DNA from: Pseudomonas graminis
GTDB lineage: Bacteria > Pseudomonadota > Gammaproteobacteria > Pseudomonadales > Pseudomonadaceae
Direction of reading: 5' to 3'
NCBI RefSeq assembly: GCF_900111735.1
Contig: NZ_FOHW01000008.1
Coordinates: forward strand, 85,413-149,412
DNA: 64,000 nucleotides
Shown here: positions 53,325-64,000 of the stretch, one piece after another
Numbering within the stretch: the first letter of the stretch is position 1
Layout of the letters: every line of letters begins with the position of its first letter
The notes under the pieces: model-generated
What the model was told of the DNA's origin: nothing
Seen by the model: the letters and a program-made list of their open reading frames with translations, nothing else
Database searches by the model: none
Made by a program: the position numbers and the translations under genes

Positions 53325-54308
53325 TCATAATGAGTTGTCATCGAGCAGTTGCCGCGCCGCGCTTTCATCGATGACCAGCTCGTGGACGACATTGCGCAGC
53401 AGCACCGCGCGAATGATGTCGGCCTTGTACGGCCCACCGGAAACCAGCACGACCTTCTTGATCCGCCGCAGGTCTTCGAGGTCCAGGGAGACGGCGCGAC
53501 GGTTCAGCGGGTGATTGACTTCGTTGCCGTCGCGGTCCAGCCAGCGGCCCAGCAAGTCACCCACGGCACCGGCGGCACGCAGCGAGCTCGCGTCCTCATC
53601 GTTGACCAGGCCCAGTTCCAGCATGAGTGAGCGCTCGCTCAAATCACCGACGGTGAGCAACGCCAGGTCGGCCTGCCGCGCCTTGCCGAGCACGGCTTGC
53701 ACCGAGGCTTCTTCGAGGTACATATCGCGGTATTGCTCTGAAGGCGCGAACACCGGCGCGGCGAGGTAGTACCAGGAGCCGCCGAACAGCCCGGCAAAAC
53801 TCGAGGCGATTTCCACCGTGTTGTTGGCCGAGCCGTAATGCAGGCCGCCGAGCAGCGACAGCACGGTCAGGTTCGGCAGCGCCCGCGCCGAGAGTTCGCG
53901 CACCGCCTGGCGCAGCGTACGGCCCCAGCCCACGGCGACGATGCTGCCGTCGACGAGGTATTCCTCGATGCTCGGCGCAATGCCGACGCCGAGCACGCGA
54001 AAGATGCTTGCCGGGTCATCCGGCGAGGGCACCACGGTGACGCGACGCAGGCCGAAACGCGCTTGCAGGCGGTCTTCCAGTTCGATGCAGGCGGCCAGCG
54101 GCGAAGTAATGCGAATCTGCACCACACCGGTTTCGCGGCAGGTCGCCAGCGCCTTGTTGACCCGCACGCGGGTGATGCCCAGCCGGTCGGCGATCTGCTG
54201 CTGGGTCATGTTGTTGACGTAATAGGACCAGGCGATGCGAATGTTGAACTGGTCCTCGGTGTTCACCGGTTCGGCGTGGGCGGTGGTGTCCGGATAAAGG
54301 TTTTGCAC
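53325..54308 (-). CDS. SorC-type sugar-binding transcriptional regulator
   Basis: 327 residues: N-terminal helix-turn-helix (IAWSYYVNNMTQQQIADRLG, ITRVRVNKALATCRETGVVQ) and a C-terminal sugar-phosphate-binding domain (VGWGRTLRQAVRELSARALP, LSLLGGLHYGSANNTVEIAS, LVNDEDASSLRAAGAVGDLL). Lies downstream of the permease genes on the same strand. The likely target is the 26-base palindrome at 57703 between the two transporter operons. Confidence 0.9.
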   Translation of the reverse strand: MQNLYPDTTAHAEPVNTEDQFNIRIAWSYYVNNMTQQQIADRLGITRVRVNKALATCRETGVVQIRITSPLAACIELEDRLQARFGLRRVTVVPSPDDPASIFRVLGVGIAPSIEEYLVDGSIVAVGWGRTLRQAVRELSARALPNLTVLSLLGGLHYGSANNTVEIASSFAGLFGGSWYYLAAPVFAPSEQYRDMYLEEASVQAVLGKARQADLALLTVGDLSERSLMLELGLVNDEDASSLRAAGAVGDLLGRWLDRDGNEVNHPLNRRAVSLDLEDLRRIKKVVLVSGGPYKADIIRAVLLRNVVHELVIDESAARQLLDDNSL

Positions 54309-54344
54309 GGCGGTGTCCTTACTGTGGCCGGTAAAGCGGGGCGT

Positions 54345-55211
54345 CTATTTCACGGCGCCCATGGTCAGCCCTTGTACCAGATGCCTGGATACCATCAACG
54401 CGAAAATAATCACCGGGAACACGATCAGTGTGCCGGTGGCCATGATCTCGCCCCAGGGCAAGTCGTAGCCGCTCATGAAGCTGGTGGCGGTCACCGGCGC
54501 GGTGCGGGCGGTATTGCGCGTCAGCACCAGCGCATAGAGCAACTCGTTCCAGGAAAAGATGAACGAGAAGATCGCCGACACCGCCACCCCAGGCATCGCC
54601 AGGGGCAGGGCGATGCGCCAGAAGATGGTGAAGCGTGACGCGCCCGACAGCCGCGCGGCTTCGTCCAGATCCTTCGGCACGCCGCGAAACTGGTCAGTGC
54701 AGATCCACACGACGATGGGCAGGTTGAAGGTCAGGTAGATCAGGATCAGCACCAGATGGGTGTCGATCAGGCCCATGTTGCGCGCCATCAGAAAGATCGG
54801 CAGCGCCACGACGATAGGACTGAGCATGCGGTTGGTGATGAACCAGAACCACAGGTCTTCCTTGCCCTTGAATTCAAACCGCGCCAGCGCGTAAGCCGCC
54901 GGCGTGCCGAGGCCAACGGCGAGCACCGTGGTGCAGACCGCGACGATCAGCGAGTTGCCCAGGCTGTGCAGGACATCGCGCTCGAACAGCACTTTTACGT
55001 AGTTATCCAGGTGCGGCGTGAACGCCCAGATCGGTGGCGAGGCGAGGGCTTCTGCCTGGGTCTTGAGGCTGGTGGCGACCATCCAGTAGAACGGAAACAC
55101 CGCGAACAGGAAGATCGCCAGCAGGCCGACCAGATGCCAGCCATTGACTCTCGCCCGTGGCCGCAGGTGGGCAGGGGTGGCCGAGGTTTTCGCGCCCGTA
55201 ACGGTCGCCAT
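54345..55211 (-). CDS. Sugar/polyol ABC transporter permease, MalG type
   Basis: 288 residues, six membrane helices, with the EAA loop [20 protein letters not shown] (contact site for the ATPase). Starts one base after the preceding permease, so the pair is co-translated. Member of the CUT1 family. Substrate probably a polyol or monosaccharide, inferred from the neighbouring dehydrogenase. Confidence 0.92.
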   Translation of the reverse strand: MATVTGAKTSATPAHLRPRARVNGWHLVGLLAIFLFAVFPFYWMVATSLKTQAEALASPPIWAFTPHLDNYVKVLFERDVLHSLGNSLIVAVCTTVLAVGLGTPAAYALARFEFKGKEDLWFWFITNRMLSPIVVALPIFLMARNMGLIDTHLVLILIYLTFNLPIVVWICTDQFRGVPKDLDEAARLSGASRFTIFWRIALPLAMPGVAVSAIFSFIFSWNELLYALVLTRNTARTAPVTATSFMSGYDLPWGEIMATGTLIVFPVIIFALMVSRHLVQGLTMGAVK

Positions 55212-55212
55212 G

Positions 55213-56118
55213 TCAGATCTCCCGATAAACGAATTTGATGTACAGCCGGGCCAGCACGATGGTCAGGATCAGCATGAGGATCGCCTGCGCCGACGCGACG
55301 CCCTGATCGAACACGCGAAAGCCGATGCGCTGGATGTACACGCTGACCAGTTCGGTTGCCGCCCCAGGCCCGCCGCGGGTCATGGTGAACACGGTGTCGA
55401 ACATCTTGAGGATGTCAGCGGTGCGCAGAATCAGGATCACCGTCGCGCTGGGCAATAGAAACGGCAGCTGCACGTAACGCACGATCTGCCAGCGGCTACG
55501 GGTTTCCAGACGCGCGGCCTCTTCAATCTCATTGGGGACCATGGTCAGCCCCGCCAGCAGCACCAGCGCGCAGAAGGGCGTCCACTGCCAGATGTCCATC
55601 AGCGCCACGGCAATGAACGCGTTGGTGGTGTCGCCCAGCCATTCGACCGGCCCGGCGTTGACCAGTGAGAGCAGGGCGTTGGCCACCCCGAAATCGCGGT
55701 TGAAGATCAGCCGGCCAATCAGCCCGGCCACGGCGGGCGCGGTGGCCAGCGGGATGACCAGGCTCATGCGTGCCAGCAGTTTGAAACCGGAAAGGCCAGG
55801 CTTGTGCAGCATCAGCGCGATGATCAGCCCCAGCGCCAGCTGGATCGGCACCACGGTGATGAGAAACAGCCCGGTTCGCCCCAGCGCGGCCCAGAACGAC
55901 GCGTCGTTGAGCACGTTGAGGTAGTTGTCGAAGCCGATGAAAGGCGTCGCGTCTTTTGGCCGGGCCAGGTTGTACTGGCGGAACGAGTTCACCAGCGCGA
56001 ACACCGTCGGAAAGATGCCGATCAGCGCCAGGGCAACGGTGGCCGGCGCGAGAAAGGCAAAGGCCGCGCGGGTGTTGTTCCACAGGGTCGGGAAGGGTGG
56101 TTTTTTCTTGTTGGTCAT
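55213..56118 (-). CDS. Sugar/polyol ABC transporter permease, MalF type
   Basis: 301 residues, six membrane helices ([20 protein letters not shown] first), and the EAA loop [20 protein letters not shown]. The open frame extends upstream to 56226, through the REPIN; ATG 56118 ([14 protein letters not shown]) is the natural start even though its ribosome-binding site is weak. Confidence 0.91.
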   Translation of the reverse strand: MTNKKKPPFPTLWNNTRAAFAFLAPATVALALIGIFPTVFALVNSFRQYNLARPKDATPFIGFDNYLNVLNDASFWAALGRTGLFLITVVPIQLALGLIIALMLHKPGLSGFKLLARMSLVIPLATAPAVAGLIGRLIFNRDFGVANALLSLVNAGPVEWLGDTTNAFIAVALMDIWQWTPFCALVLLAGLTMVPNEIEEAARLETRSRWQIVRYVQLPFLLPSATVILILRTADILKMFDTVFTMTRGGPGAATELVSVYIQRIGFRVFDQGVASAQAILMLILTIVLARLYIKFVYREI

Positions 56119-56160
56119 GGGGGTGAGTCTCGAGTCGATCAGGGACAGACGGCCGAGCCC

Positions 56161-56250
56161 CTGTAGGAGCGCGCTTGCCCGCGATTGCGGTATGTCAGAC
56201 CTGGACATGTCGCAGACACATTGCAATCGCGGGCAAGCGCGCTCCTACAG
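56161..56250. repeat. REPIN inside the transporter operon
   Basis: CTGTAGGAGCGCGCTTGCCC plus GCGATTGC at 56161-56188 is inverted at 56223-56250, giving 28-base arms with no mismatch. The REP core equals that at 401-490. It sits between the stop of the binding-protein gene and the first permease, where its hairpin would protect the upstream mRNA. Confidence 0.92.
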
Positions 56251-56258
56251 GTGGGGTA

Positions 56259-57593
56259 TTACTTCAATAGCTTCGCTTTGCCGTCGTAATACCCCGCCTT
56301 CTTCAGTATCTCCTCCATCCTGCTGCCAATCGCCTTGGCACCGGCCTCCACGCTGGTTTTGCCGAGCATGATCGCGGTGCCGTTTTCGCCGACCACTTCG
56401 GAAATTTCCGGCCACTGCGGGAAGCGAGGGCGGTAGTCAGGCACGCCGCCTTCCCACGAGGTCACCATCGGCTGCACGAACGGGTATTTCTTCTGCACGT
56501 CCGCGTCCTTGTACACCGACATGCGCCCGCTCACGCCACCGGCGTCCAGGTACGGCCGGGCCATGGCCTCGGACGTGACCCATTGAATGAACAGCCACGC
56601 GGCGGCCTTCTGCTTGTCGTCGGACTTGGCGTTCACGCCCAGAGAGAAACCACCCAGTGCCGGCTTCAGACCGGCCGGGCCTTTGGGCTCGGTGGCCACG
56701 GCCAGGCAATCGGTGATTTTCGATTTTGTCGGGTCGGCGAGGGTTCCGTAGAACGCCGACCATTCGGTGATCATCGCCACTTTGCCCTGGGCGAGGGCGT
56801 TGACCGCTTCGTTGTGGTCGTAGTCGACGATGCCCGGCGGCATGTACTTCATCAGGTCCTGACGAAATTGCAGGCCTTGCTGGGACGCCTTGGAATTGAG
56901 GTTGGATTTGAACTTGTCGTCCAGCAGCGAGCCGCCGAACGGCCAGAGGAAGCGCATGAAGCTGTCCGCCGATTGCGTCTCACCCCGTCGCGATTGCAGG
57001 GCGTAGGCGTAGCGGTCCTTGGTCTTGTCGGTGAGCTTGGGCGCGTAGTCTTTGAGCAGCTCGTCCCACGTGGCCGGTGGCTTGTCGAAACCGGCGTCCT
57101 TGAGCATGCACTTGTTGTAGAACAGCAGGCCGGAGTAGTTATCGAACGGCAGGCCGTAGGTCTGCTTGTCCCAACTGCCGAACGACTCCAGCAGGATCGG
57201 GAAGAAGCCTTCCAGCTTGAGGTCCGGGTCGGCCAGCTTGGCGTCCTGGGTGAAGGTGGTGATCGGTTCAAGCCAGCCGTTGCCGGCAAATTCGCCGATC
57301 CACACCACGTCCGTGAGCACGACGTCGAGCTGCTCACCGGAGGTGAAGCTCAACACCTCGCGCTCGCGGCTATTCTCGTAGGGGACGGTTTCGTAGCTGA
57401 CTTTGATGCCGGTTTTCTTTTCGAACTCCGGCAGCAGTTTGATGGCGGCGGCGTAACCGGGACGGTCGAGGAAAATCGCTTTGATCTCGGTGCCCTTGTA
57501 CGGCGCGGCGGCCTCTTCCAGCGTCCAGGCCTGTGCGGCGCCGGAACCCAGCGCAATCGACAGGGAGAGGGCATTCCAAACCAGCTTCTTCAT
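56259..57593 (-). CDS. Sugar/polyol ABC transporter, periplasmic binding protein
   Basis: 444 residues: signal peptide ([19 protein letters not shown]), then a CUT1 binding-protein fold ([80 protein letters not shown]). Captures the sugar or polyol in the periplasm. First gene of the minus-strand operon. Confidence 0.92.
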   Translation of the reverse strand: MKKLVWNALSLSIALGSGAAQAWTLEEAAAPYKGTEIKAIFLDRPGYAAAIKLLPEFEKKTGIKVSYETVPYENSREREVLSFTSGEQLDVVLTDVVWIGEFAGNGWLEPITTFTQDAKLADPDLKLEGFFPILLESFGSWDKQTYGLPFDNYSGLLFYNKCMLKDAGFDKPPATWDELLKDYAPKLTDKTKDRYAYALQSRRGETQSADSFMRFLWPFGGSLLDDKFKSNLNSKASQQGLQFRQDLMKYMPPGIVDYDHNEAVNALAQGKVAMITEWSAFYGTLADPTKSKITDCLAVATEPKGPAGLKPALGGFSLGVNAKSDDKQKAAAWLFIQWVTSEAMARPYLDAGGVSGRMSVYKDADVQKKYPFVQPMVTSWEGGVPDYRPRFPQWPEISEVVGENGTAIMLGKTSVEAGAKAIGSRMEEILKKAGYYDGKAKLLK

Positions 57594-57702
57594 TTACGTG
57601 ACCTCATTATTGTTGTGGGTGAGGGTTACGCGGGACATGTGCTTCGCGGTGCATGCAGGTGGGGCTGCGGGGCAGGTAAACCGCTTCGGGTGAGCTCCTT
57701 GA

Positions 57703-57728
57703 CATTTGTAATTTACGAATTACAAATG
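57703..57728. promoter_or_regulatory. 26-base perfect palindrome between divergent transporter genes
   Basis: CATTTGTAATT-TACG-AATTACAAATG: 11-base arms, 4-base centre, no mismatch. It lies 110 bases before the binding-protein start and 84 before the ATPase start. Placement fits an operator that controls both directions; the SorC-type protein encoded at 53325 is the obvious candidate ligand. Confidence 0.75.
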
Positions 57729-57811
57729 ATCGTAGGACAAAATGCATTGCTGTCAAATCAGCACGGCGTTGCCAGTGAAAATGCCCAAACAACAATAATT
57801 CAGGGGATACG

Positions 57812-58960
<1,149 letters not shown>

Positions 58961-58982
58961 ATCAGGGCGCTGGCGATCAGCG

Positions 58983-59834
58983 TTACTGCACCCCGAACAT
59001 CGCCGTCCAGTAAATGCCGGCATCGCTTTTCGGGTCGGTGGCGTAGGCAGCGCCAAGGTCATGAAACTGCGGGTTCATGAGGTTGGCGCAATGGCCGGGG
59101 CTGGCGAGCCAGCCTTCTACTACCTTGCGCGCATTGTCCTGCCCGGCGGCAATGTTCTCGCCGATCTGCTGGCCGATGTACCCGGCCAGCTCCGCGCGGT
59201 CTCCCGGCGTTCCGCCGTTGCGACCCTTGTGATCAAAATAATTGTTGTTGGCCATGGAGCGCGAGTGGCTTTCGGCTGCGCTCATCAGGGTGTCGTTCCA
59301 CACCAGCGGCGCGGCGGCGGAAAACGACTGGGCGCCACATTGCTGCGGTTGTTTGCGCGCTTCATTGATCAGGCCAAGCAGTTTTTGGCCCTCGGCCTGC
59401 GCATTCCCCAACCCGCCCGCGAGCAGTGGACGCGCCAGCACGATGCGCCAGTCGCGGTCGTTGCGGCTGACGCCGATGTCGACGAACTGCGGATTGAGCA
59501 CCACCTGACAAAAACTTTCCTGAATCGCCGCCATGGCCGCTTGCGCATCGCGCGGGCCCGAGAGGGTGATCGCCTGGACGCTGACCATCGGATACGACGC
59601 CCGGGCCAGCATGGGCTGCAGATCGACCGTGCCACTGGCCGGCAGGTTCAGGCGCGGGTCGCTGTTGAGCGGCGGCAGCTCGGTCGACGCCACATTGGCG
59701 CAAGGCTGAGCCTGGCTGCGGTAGGTATTGATCGACTGGATCAGCTGCGTTTCTTCGCCGGCCACGGCTGTCCCTGCCATCAGCAGCGCTAGGGGCACAA
59801 CCGCGAGACACTGGATGAATGATCTGAAACGCAT
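58983..59834 (-). CDS. Exported CAP/SCP-domain protein
   Basis: 283 residues: signal peptide (LALLMAGTAVAG), an N-terminal segment of about 120 residues, then a CAP domain with LLGLINEARKQPQQCG, MSAAESHSRSMANNNYFDHK, and IGENIAAGQDNARKVVEGWL then SPGHCANLMNPQF. The His-Glu-Glu-His cavity of CAP proteins is present. Function of bacterial CAP proteins is mostly unknown. GAGGGAG precedes ATG 59834; the frame above to 60020 is not coding. Confidence 0.87.
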   Translation of the reverse strand: MRFRSFIQCLAVVPLALLMAGTAVAGEETQLIQSINTYRSQAQPCANVASTELPPLNSDPRLNLPASGTVDLQPMLARASYPMVSVQAITLSGPRDAQAAMAAIQESFCQVVLNPQFVDIGVSRNDRDWRIVLARPLLAGGLGNAQAEGQKLLGLINEARKQPQQCGAQSFSAAAPLVWNDTLMSAAESHSRSMANNNYFDHKGRNGGTPGDRAELAGYIGQQIGENIAAGQDNARKVVEGWLASPGHCANLMNPQFHDLGAAYATDPKSDAGIYWTAMFGVQ

Positions 59835-60006
59835 GGAAATCTCCCTCGAACTGACGCGCCCACGGTGCGCGATTTTACCTGTCGCGAATAGTCTGAGCCG
59901 CACAAACCGTGGAGGTTGCAGCGATGAGCAGGGTTTTTGCAATAGCCGAGGTGAAAACCAGCTGTTTCGCCACATAATCAGCGCTCGACCCTGCAGCGTG
60001 ACTTCG

Positions 60007-60540
60007 ATGACCACCACCATTAAGCGACTGACCCCGGAATATGCCTCGGCGTATCGAGCCCTGATGCTTGAAGCGTACGCCCTCCATCCTGATGCGTTTA
60101 CGTCCGACGTCGGCGAGCGCGAAGCCTTGCCGATCAGTTGGTGGGAAAAGCGGCTTGTGGTCGGGCCTGACGCGACTGAGGTGGTGTTCGGCGCCGTTGA
60201 AGCAGGAAGGTTAGCGGGGGTTGCCGGCCTGTCTGTGGAGCGCAGAAAGAAGGCCCGTCACAAGTCCACGCTGTTCGGCATGTACGTTCCCCACGCGCTT
60301 CGGGGCAAGGGCATTGGGCATGACTTGGTGCGCAGTGTGCTGGAGCATGCCCGGACGCAGCCGCAGTTGGTGCTTGTCCAGTTGACGGTGACCGAGGGCA
60401 ATAGCGGCGCGCAGAACCTGTATGACCGGATGGGGTTTGAGGTGTTTGGGATAGAGCCGTACGCGGTCGCCGTGGGGGAGCAGTATGTGTCGAAGGTGCA
60501 CATGTGGTGTGATTTGAGGTGTCGGGCGGCTGACGCTTAA
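60007..60540 (+). CDS. GNAT-family N-acetyltransferase
   Basis: 177 residues: TIKRLTPEYASAYRALMLEA at the start, then GMYVPHALRGKGIGHDLVRS (acetyl-CoA loop) and TEGNSGAQNLYDRMGFEVFG. C terminus contains CDLRC. Substrate unknown. The ATG at 60007 fits the domain start; the open frame further upstream to 59728 is antisense to the CAP gene. Confidence 0.83.
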   Translation: MTTTIKRLTPEYASAYRALMLEAYALHPDAFTSDVGEREALPISWWEKRLVVGPDATEVVFGAVEAGRLAGVAGLSVERRKKARHKSTLFGMYVPHALRGKGIGHDLVRSVLEHARTQPQLVLVQLTVTEGNSGAQNLYDRMGFEVFGIEPYAVAVGEQYVSKVHMWCDLRCRAADA

Positions 60541-60642
60541 GCCACGAGCGGGACGCTTTTCCAGGTCACCCGTCAAAGGCGAAGCGGCCTGCCGTGTGGC
60601 AAAGCCGCCGTAGCGCTTGATCTTGAGATCTTGATCCTGGCC

Positions 60643-61698
60643 TTACAACAACGCGGCTCCCACCAGTCCACTCACCACCCCGACCAGCATGGTCAGCACA
60701 CCCACGGTCACCAGCACGTTGGCGTCGAAGGATTTGCGCAGCATCAACAGCGACGGCAGGCTCACGCTCGGCAGGGTCATGAGCAATGCCACGGCAGGCG
60801 CGGTGCCCAGGCCCAACGTCAGCAGGGTTTGCACAATCGGAATTTCAGCGGCGGTCGGGATCACAAACAGCGTGCCGACAATCGCCAGCGGCACCAGCCA
60901 CAACAGGCTGTTGCCCATGGCACCGTCGACGTGGGGGAACAGCCAGACCCGCGCTGCGCCCAGGATCAGCACGGCGATGACGTAGATCGGGATGGTGGTC
61001 CAGAACAACTGCCAGAGCGTCTTGCCCCAGCGCACCAGCAGGCTGCCCTCGTCCGGTGTCTCGGCATTGGCCACGGCTTGCAGCGCCTGTTCAGGCACGG
61101 CTTCCGGGCGCGAGATGCGTTGCGCCACCAAAGACACGCCAATCACCAGCACCAGGCCCGCCACCAGCCGCAGCGCGGTGAAGCCCCAGCCCAGCACGAA
61201 GCCCATGAACACCAGCGTGGCCGGATTGAGCACCGGGTTGGCGATCCAGAAGGCCAGCGCCGCGCCAACCGAGACGTTCTGCTTGCGCATGCCCGCAGCC
61301 ACCGGCGCCGCGCAGCAGCTGCACATCATGCCGGGCAGGGCGAACAGGCCGCCGCGAATGGTCGAGCCGAGTCCGGCGCGGCCGAACATTTTCAGCAGCC
61401 AGTCCCGGGGAATCAGCACCTGCAGCAGCGAGCCGAGAATCACTGCCAGCACGGCAGCTTTCCAGATCGCCAGAAAGTACACCTGGGCGTACGCCAATGC
61501 GGCGGCCCACGGTGTGGCCGGGTTGTCGTTGATGATCGAACCACCGATGTTATGGGTATCGGCGGCGATAAAAGATTTCAAGTAATACGGCGACCACTTC
61601 ACGTAGTACAAGCCGATGGCGGCCACCAGCAGGAACGCCAGAGGTTTCCACCAGAACGACCAGCCGCGGCGTTCGGAGGTGAGCGGGAGGGCAGTCAT
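60643..61698 (-). CDS. ArsP_1-type permease (DUF318)
   Basis: 351 residues, about eight membrane helices, with the family Cys cluster LPGMMCSCCAAPVAAG and a duplicated motif AFWIANPVLNPATLVFMGF / VIPTAAEIPIVQTLLTLGLG. ArsP members export trivalent organoarsenicals; other DUF318 proteins have unknown substrates. It is 22 kb from the ars genes. ATG 61698 is used; GTG 61707 is possible. Confidence 0.82.
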   Translation of the reverse strand: MTALPLTSERRGWSFWWKPLAFLLVAAIGLYYVKWSPYYLKSFIAADTHNIGGSIINDNPATPWAAALAYAQVYFLAIWKAAVLAVILGSLLQVLIPRDWLLKMFGRAGLGSTIRGGLFALPGMMCSCCAAPVAAGMRKQNVSVGAALAFWIANPVLNPATLVFMGFVLGWGFTALRLVAGLVLVIGVSLVAQRISRPEAVPEQALQAVANAETPDEGSLLVRWGKTLWQLFWTTIPIYVIAVLILGAARVWLFPHVDGAMGNSLLWLVPLAIVGTLFVIPTAAEIPIVQTLLTLGLGTAPAVALLMTLPSVSLPSLLMLRKSFDANVLVTVGVLTMLVGVVSGLVGAALL

Positions 61699-61782
61699 GA
61701 CAGGCACCAGAGCAGGAAATCGAGGGGGCGCGATGATACGCCGTGGCCGGGCATTATAGTAGGTGTCGCAAGGTATGTCGGC

Positions 61783-63387
61783 TCACGCCTGTCCGCCGAA
61801 ATCCAGCCCGGAAGCGCGCAGCAGTTCCTGGGTGTAGGGCTGTCGCGGGTTGCCGAAGATCTCCCGCGCCGCGCCTTGCTCGACCACTTTGCCGTCCTTG
61901 ATCACCAGCACGTCGTGGGCCAATGCATGCACCACCGCCAGGTCGTGGCTGATGAACAGATAACTCAGGCCGTGACGAATCTGCAAATCCCGCAGTAGCG
62001 CGATGATCTGTTTTTGGACTGTGCGGTCAAGCGCCGAGGTAGGTTCGTCGAGGAGGATCAGCTCCGGCTCCAGCACCAGCGCGCGGGCGATGGCCACGCG
62101 CTGGCGTTGACCGCCGGAGAATTCGTGGGGATAGCGATGGCGGCTGTCCGGGTCCAGACCGACTTCGCCGAGTACGCGGATCACCGTCTGTTCACGCTGG
62201 GCCGGGGTGCCGATGCCGTGGGTCAGCAGCCCTTCGGCGATGATCTGTTGCACCGTCATGCGCGGACTCAAGCTGCCGAACGGGTCCTGAAACACCACCT
62301 GAATGCGCTTTCGCAGCGGCCGCATCAACTGCTGGCTGCGCAGGCTCAACTCCTTGTTGGCGAAGCGGATGCTGCCTTCGGAATCGATCAGCCGCAGGAT
62401 CGCCTGGCCCAGGGTCGACTTGCCTGACCCAGACTCGCCGACAATACCCAGTGTCTGGCCTTTCAGCAGTTCAAAACTGACGCCGTCCACCGCCTTGATG
62501 TAGTGCTGCTCGCGCCGCAGCAACGGTTTGGGCAAGGGGAACCAGACCTTCAGCGCCTCCACCGACAGCAGCGTCTGGGTGTGCTCGCCGGGCACCGGTT
62601 CGCCGTCGGGTTCGGCATTGATCAGCAGGCGGCTGTAGGGGTGCTGCGGAGCGGCGAACAGCGTCTGGCAGTCTGCTTGCTCAACAATTTCGCCGGCGCG
62701 CATCACGCAGACCCGCTGGGCGACGCGTCTTACCAGATTGAGGTCATGGCTGATCAGCAGCAGCGACATCCCCAGCCGCTGTTGCAGGGATTTGAGCAGC
62801 TCAAGAATCTTCAGCTGCACCGTGACGTCCAGCGCGGTGGTCGGTTCGTCGGCGATCAGCAGCTCGGGCTCGTTGGCCAGAGCCATGGCGATCATCACCC
62901 GCTGGCGCTGCCCGCCGGACAGTTGATGGGGCAGGGCCCGGAGCCGCTGCGGCGGGTTCTGGATGCCCACCAGCCCGAGCAGTTCCAGCGTGCGCTCGCG
63001 GGCGGCCTTGCCCTTGAGGCCCTTGTGCATGGCGAGGATCTCACCGATCTGTTTCTCCACGGTGTGCAGCGGGTTCAGCGAGGTCATCGGCTCCTGAAAA
63101 ATCATCGCGATGCGGTTGCCGCGCAGGCCCCGCAGCGCCTTGTCACTGGCCTGCAGCAGATCGACGCCCTTGTAGCGAATGCTGCCCTGGGTGCTCACGG
63201 ACTTGGCCGGCAGCAGCCGCAGGATCGAGTGTGCGGTCACCGACTTGCCCGAGCCGGACTCGCCGACCAGCGCCAGACACTCGCCGGGCTGGATGTCGAG
63301 GTCGATGCCGTGCACCACTTCGGCACCGTTGAAGGCCACGCGCAGGTTGCGGATCTGGATCAGAGGGTCAGTCATGGCAGCGCTCAT
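61783..63387 (-). CDS. yejF: Peptide ABC transporter, tandem ATPase YejF
   Basis: 534 residues, two complete ABC modules with the OppD/DppF C-terminal extensions: Walker [17 protein letters not shown] and [14 protein letters not shown], signatures [15 protein letters not shown] and [15 protein letters not shown], Walker [14 protein letters not shown] and [12 protein letters not shown]. YejABEF imports peptides, including microcin C in E. coli. The start overlaps the yejE stop (ATGA), so the pair is coupled. Confidence 0.92.
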   Translation of the reverse strand: MSAAMTDPLIQIRNLRVAFNGAEVVHGIDLDIQPGECLALVGESGSGKSVTAHSILRLLPAKSVSTQGSIRYKGVDLLQASDKALRGLRGNRIAMIFQEPMTSLNPLHTVEKQIGEILAMHKGLKGKAARERTLELLGLVGIQNPPQRLRALPHQLSGGQRQRVMIAMALANEPELLIADEPTTALDVTVQLKILELLKSLQQRLGMSLLLISHDLNLVRRVAQRVCVMRAGEIVEQADCQTLFAAPQHPYSRLLINAEPDGEPVPGEHTQTLLSVEALKVWFPLPKPLLRREQHYIKAVDGVSFELLKGQTLGIVGESGSGKSTLGQAILRLIDSEGSIRFANKELSLRSQQLMRPLRKRIQVVFQDPFGSLSPRMTVQQIIAEGLLTHGIGTPAQREQTVIRVLGEVGLDPDSRHRYPHEFSGGQRQRVAIARALVLEPELILLDEPTSALDRTVQKQIIALLRDLQIRHGLSYLFISHDLAVVHALAHDVLVIKDGKVVEQGAAREIFGNPRQPYTQELLRASGLDFGGQA

Positions 63388-64000
63388 GTGCGGGGGTCGA
63401 AGGCGTCACGGCAGGCTTCGCCGATGAACACCAGTAGCGTGAGGATTAGTGCCAGGGCACAGAACGCCGTGACACCCAGCCACGGCGCCTGCAAATTGCG
63501 TTTGGCCTGGCCGATCAGCTCGCCCAGGGACGCGCTTTCGGCGGGCATGCCGAAACCGAGGAAATCCAGCGCGGTCAGTGTGGCGATGGCGCCGGTGACG
63601 ATGAACGGCAGGTAGGTGAGGGTGCTGGTCATGGCATTGGGCAGAATGTGCCGCCACATCAGCGCGCCGTCGCTGAGGCCCAAGGCGCGGGCGGCTTTCA
63701 CGTATTCCAGATTGCGTCCACGGAGGAACTCGGCGCGAACCACGTCGACCAGCGCCAGCCAGGAAAACAGCGACATGATCCCCAGCAGCCACCAGAAATC
63801 AGGCTCAACGAAACCGGACAGAATGATCAGCAGGTACAGCACCGGCAACCCCGACCAGACTTCCTGCAAGCGCTGGCCGATCAAATCCGCCAGCCCGCCG
63901 TAATAGCCCTGAACCGCCCCGGCAAACACACCGATCACCGTGCTGATGGCGGTCAACGCCAACGCAAACAGAATCGACACGCGGGTGCCGAACAACACCC
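63384..64000 (-). CDS. yejE: Peptide ABC transporter permease YejE, C-terminal part
   Basis: The frame runs off the window end; about 205 residues are seen. BPD_transp_1 motifs: GTRVSILFALALTAISTVIG, the EAA loop EYVKAARALGLSDGALMWRH, and LGFGMPAESASLGELIGQAK (typical of YejE/OppC). yejB and yejA would lie beyond the edge. Confidence 0.92.
   Translation of the reverse strand, partial: VLFGTRVSILFALALTAISTVIGVFAGAVQGYYGGLADLIGQRLQEVWSGLPVLYLLIILSGFVEPDFWWLLGIMSLFSWLALVDVVRAEFLRGRNLEYVKAARALGLSDGALMWRHILPNAMTSTLTYLPFIVTGAIATLTALDFLGFGMPAESASLGELIGQAKRNLQAPWLGVTAFCALALILTLLVFIGEACRDAFDPRT

Overview
The window looks like chromosomal DNA of a Pseudomonas, probably of the fluorescens/syringae lineage. 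The evidence is high GC, Pseudomonas REP/REPIN palindromes, a DpkA-type delta1-piperideine-2-carboxylate reductase very like the P. syringae enzyme, InaA, DUF1652 and DUF1654 proteins, ArsH, and the order thrS-infC-rpmI-rplT-pheS-pheT-ihfA-merR-tRNA-Pro(GGG). No plasmid, complete prophage, insertion sequence or CRISPR array is visible.

Layout. 1-10.7 kb: the 3' end of moeA, a KefB/KefC-type antiporter, many small proteins, dpkA, an SOS-controlled small gene, a phage-type XRE repressor, a ParD-like/methionine aminopeptidase pair with its own palindromic operator, a candidate structured RNA, a secreted endonuclease/exonuclease/phosphatase-family protein and a LexA-controlled DUF1654 gene. 10.8-14.8 kb: an orphan hybrid histidine kinase, inaA and a DUF1652 gene. 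15-22.2 kb: a complete ribose system (rbsBACRKD) with a RbsR-type operator, followed by an exported nucleoside hydrolase that could release ribose for RbsB. 22.2-24 kb: a frameshifted small gene, an I78 inhibitor lipoprotein, a cold-shock protein and a small exported protein. 24.2-31.9 kb: the conserved translation block and a tRNA-Pro. The leader of thrS carries hairpins resembling tRNA-Thr anticodon arms.

31.9-38.1 kb is an accessory stretch next to tRNA-Pro: small exported or lipoprotein genes of unknown function, a decayed SRAP (YedK/HMCES) fragment, a LexA box followed by umuD reduced to 43 codons by an in-frame deletion, an intact umuC, and an arsR-arsC-arsH operon that lacks an arsenite efflux pump. 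38.1-51 kb: two chemoreceptors, several small proteins, two acetyltransferases, an MFS exporter, mltA, a CBS-domain protein and ppnN. 51-60.5 kb: an orphan crtZ, a dienelactone hydrolase, and a sugar or polyol uptake locus (binding protein, two permeases, SorC-type regulator, SDR dehydrogenase, divergent ATPase) around a perfect 26-bp palindrome, then a CAP-domain protein and a GNAT protein. 60.6-64 kb: an ArsP_1-type permease and the 3' end of a yej-type peptide ABC transporter operon.

Three LexA boxes (5062, 10282, 34923) define local SOS members. The most unusual signals are the thrS leader hairpins, the mini-umuD, the identical operator half-sites shared by the ParD-like/map promoter and the arsR promoter, and the pumpless ars operon.
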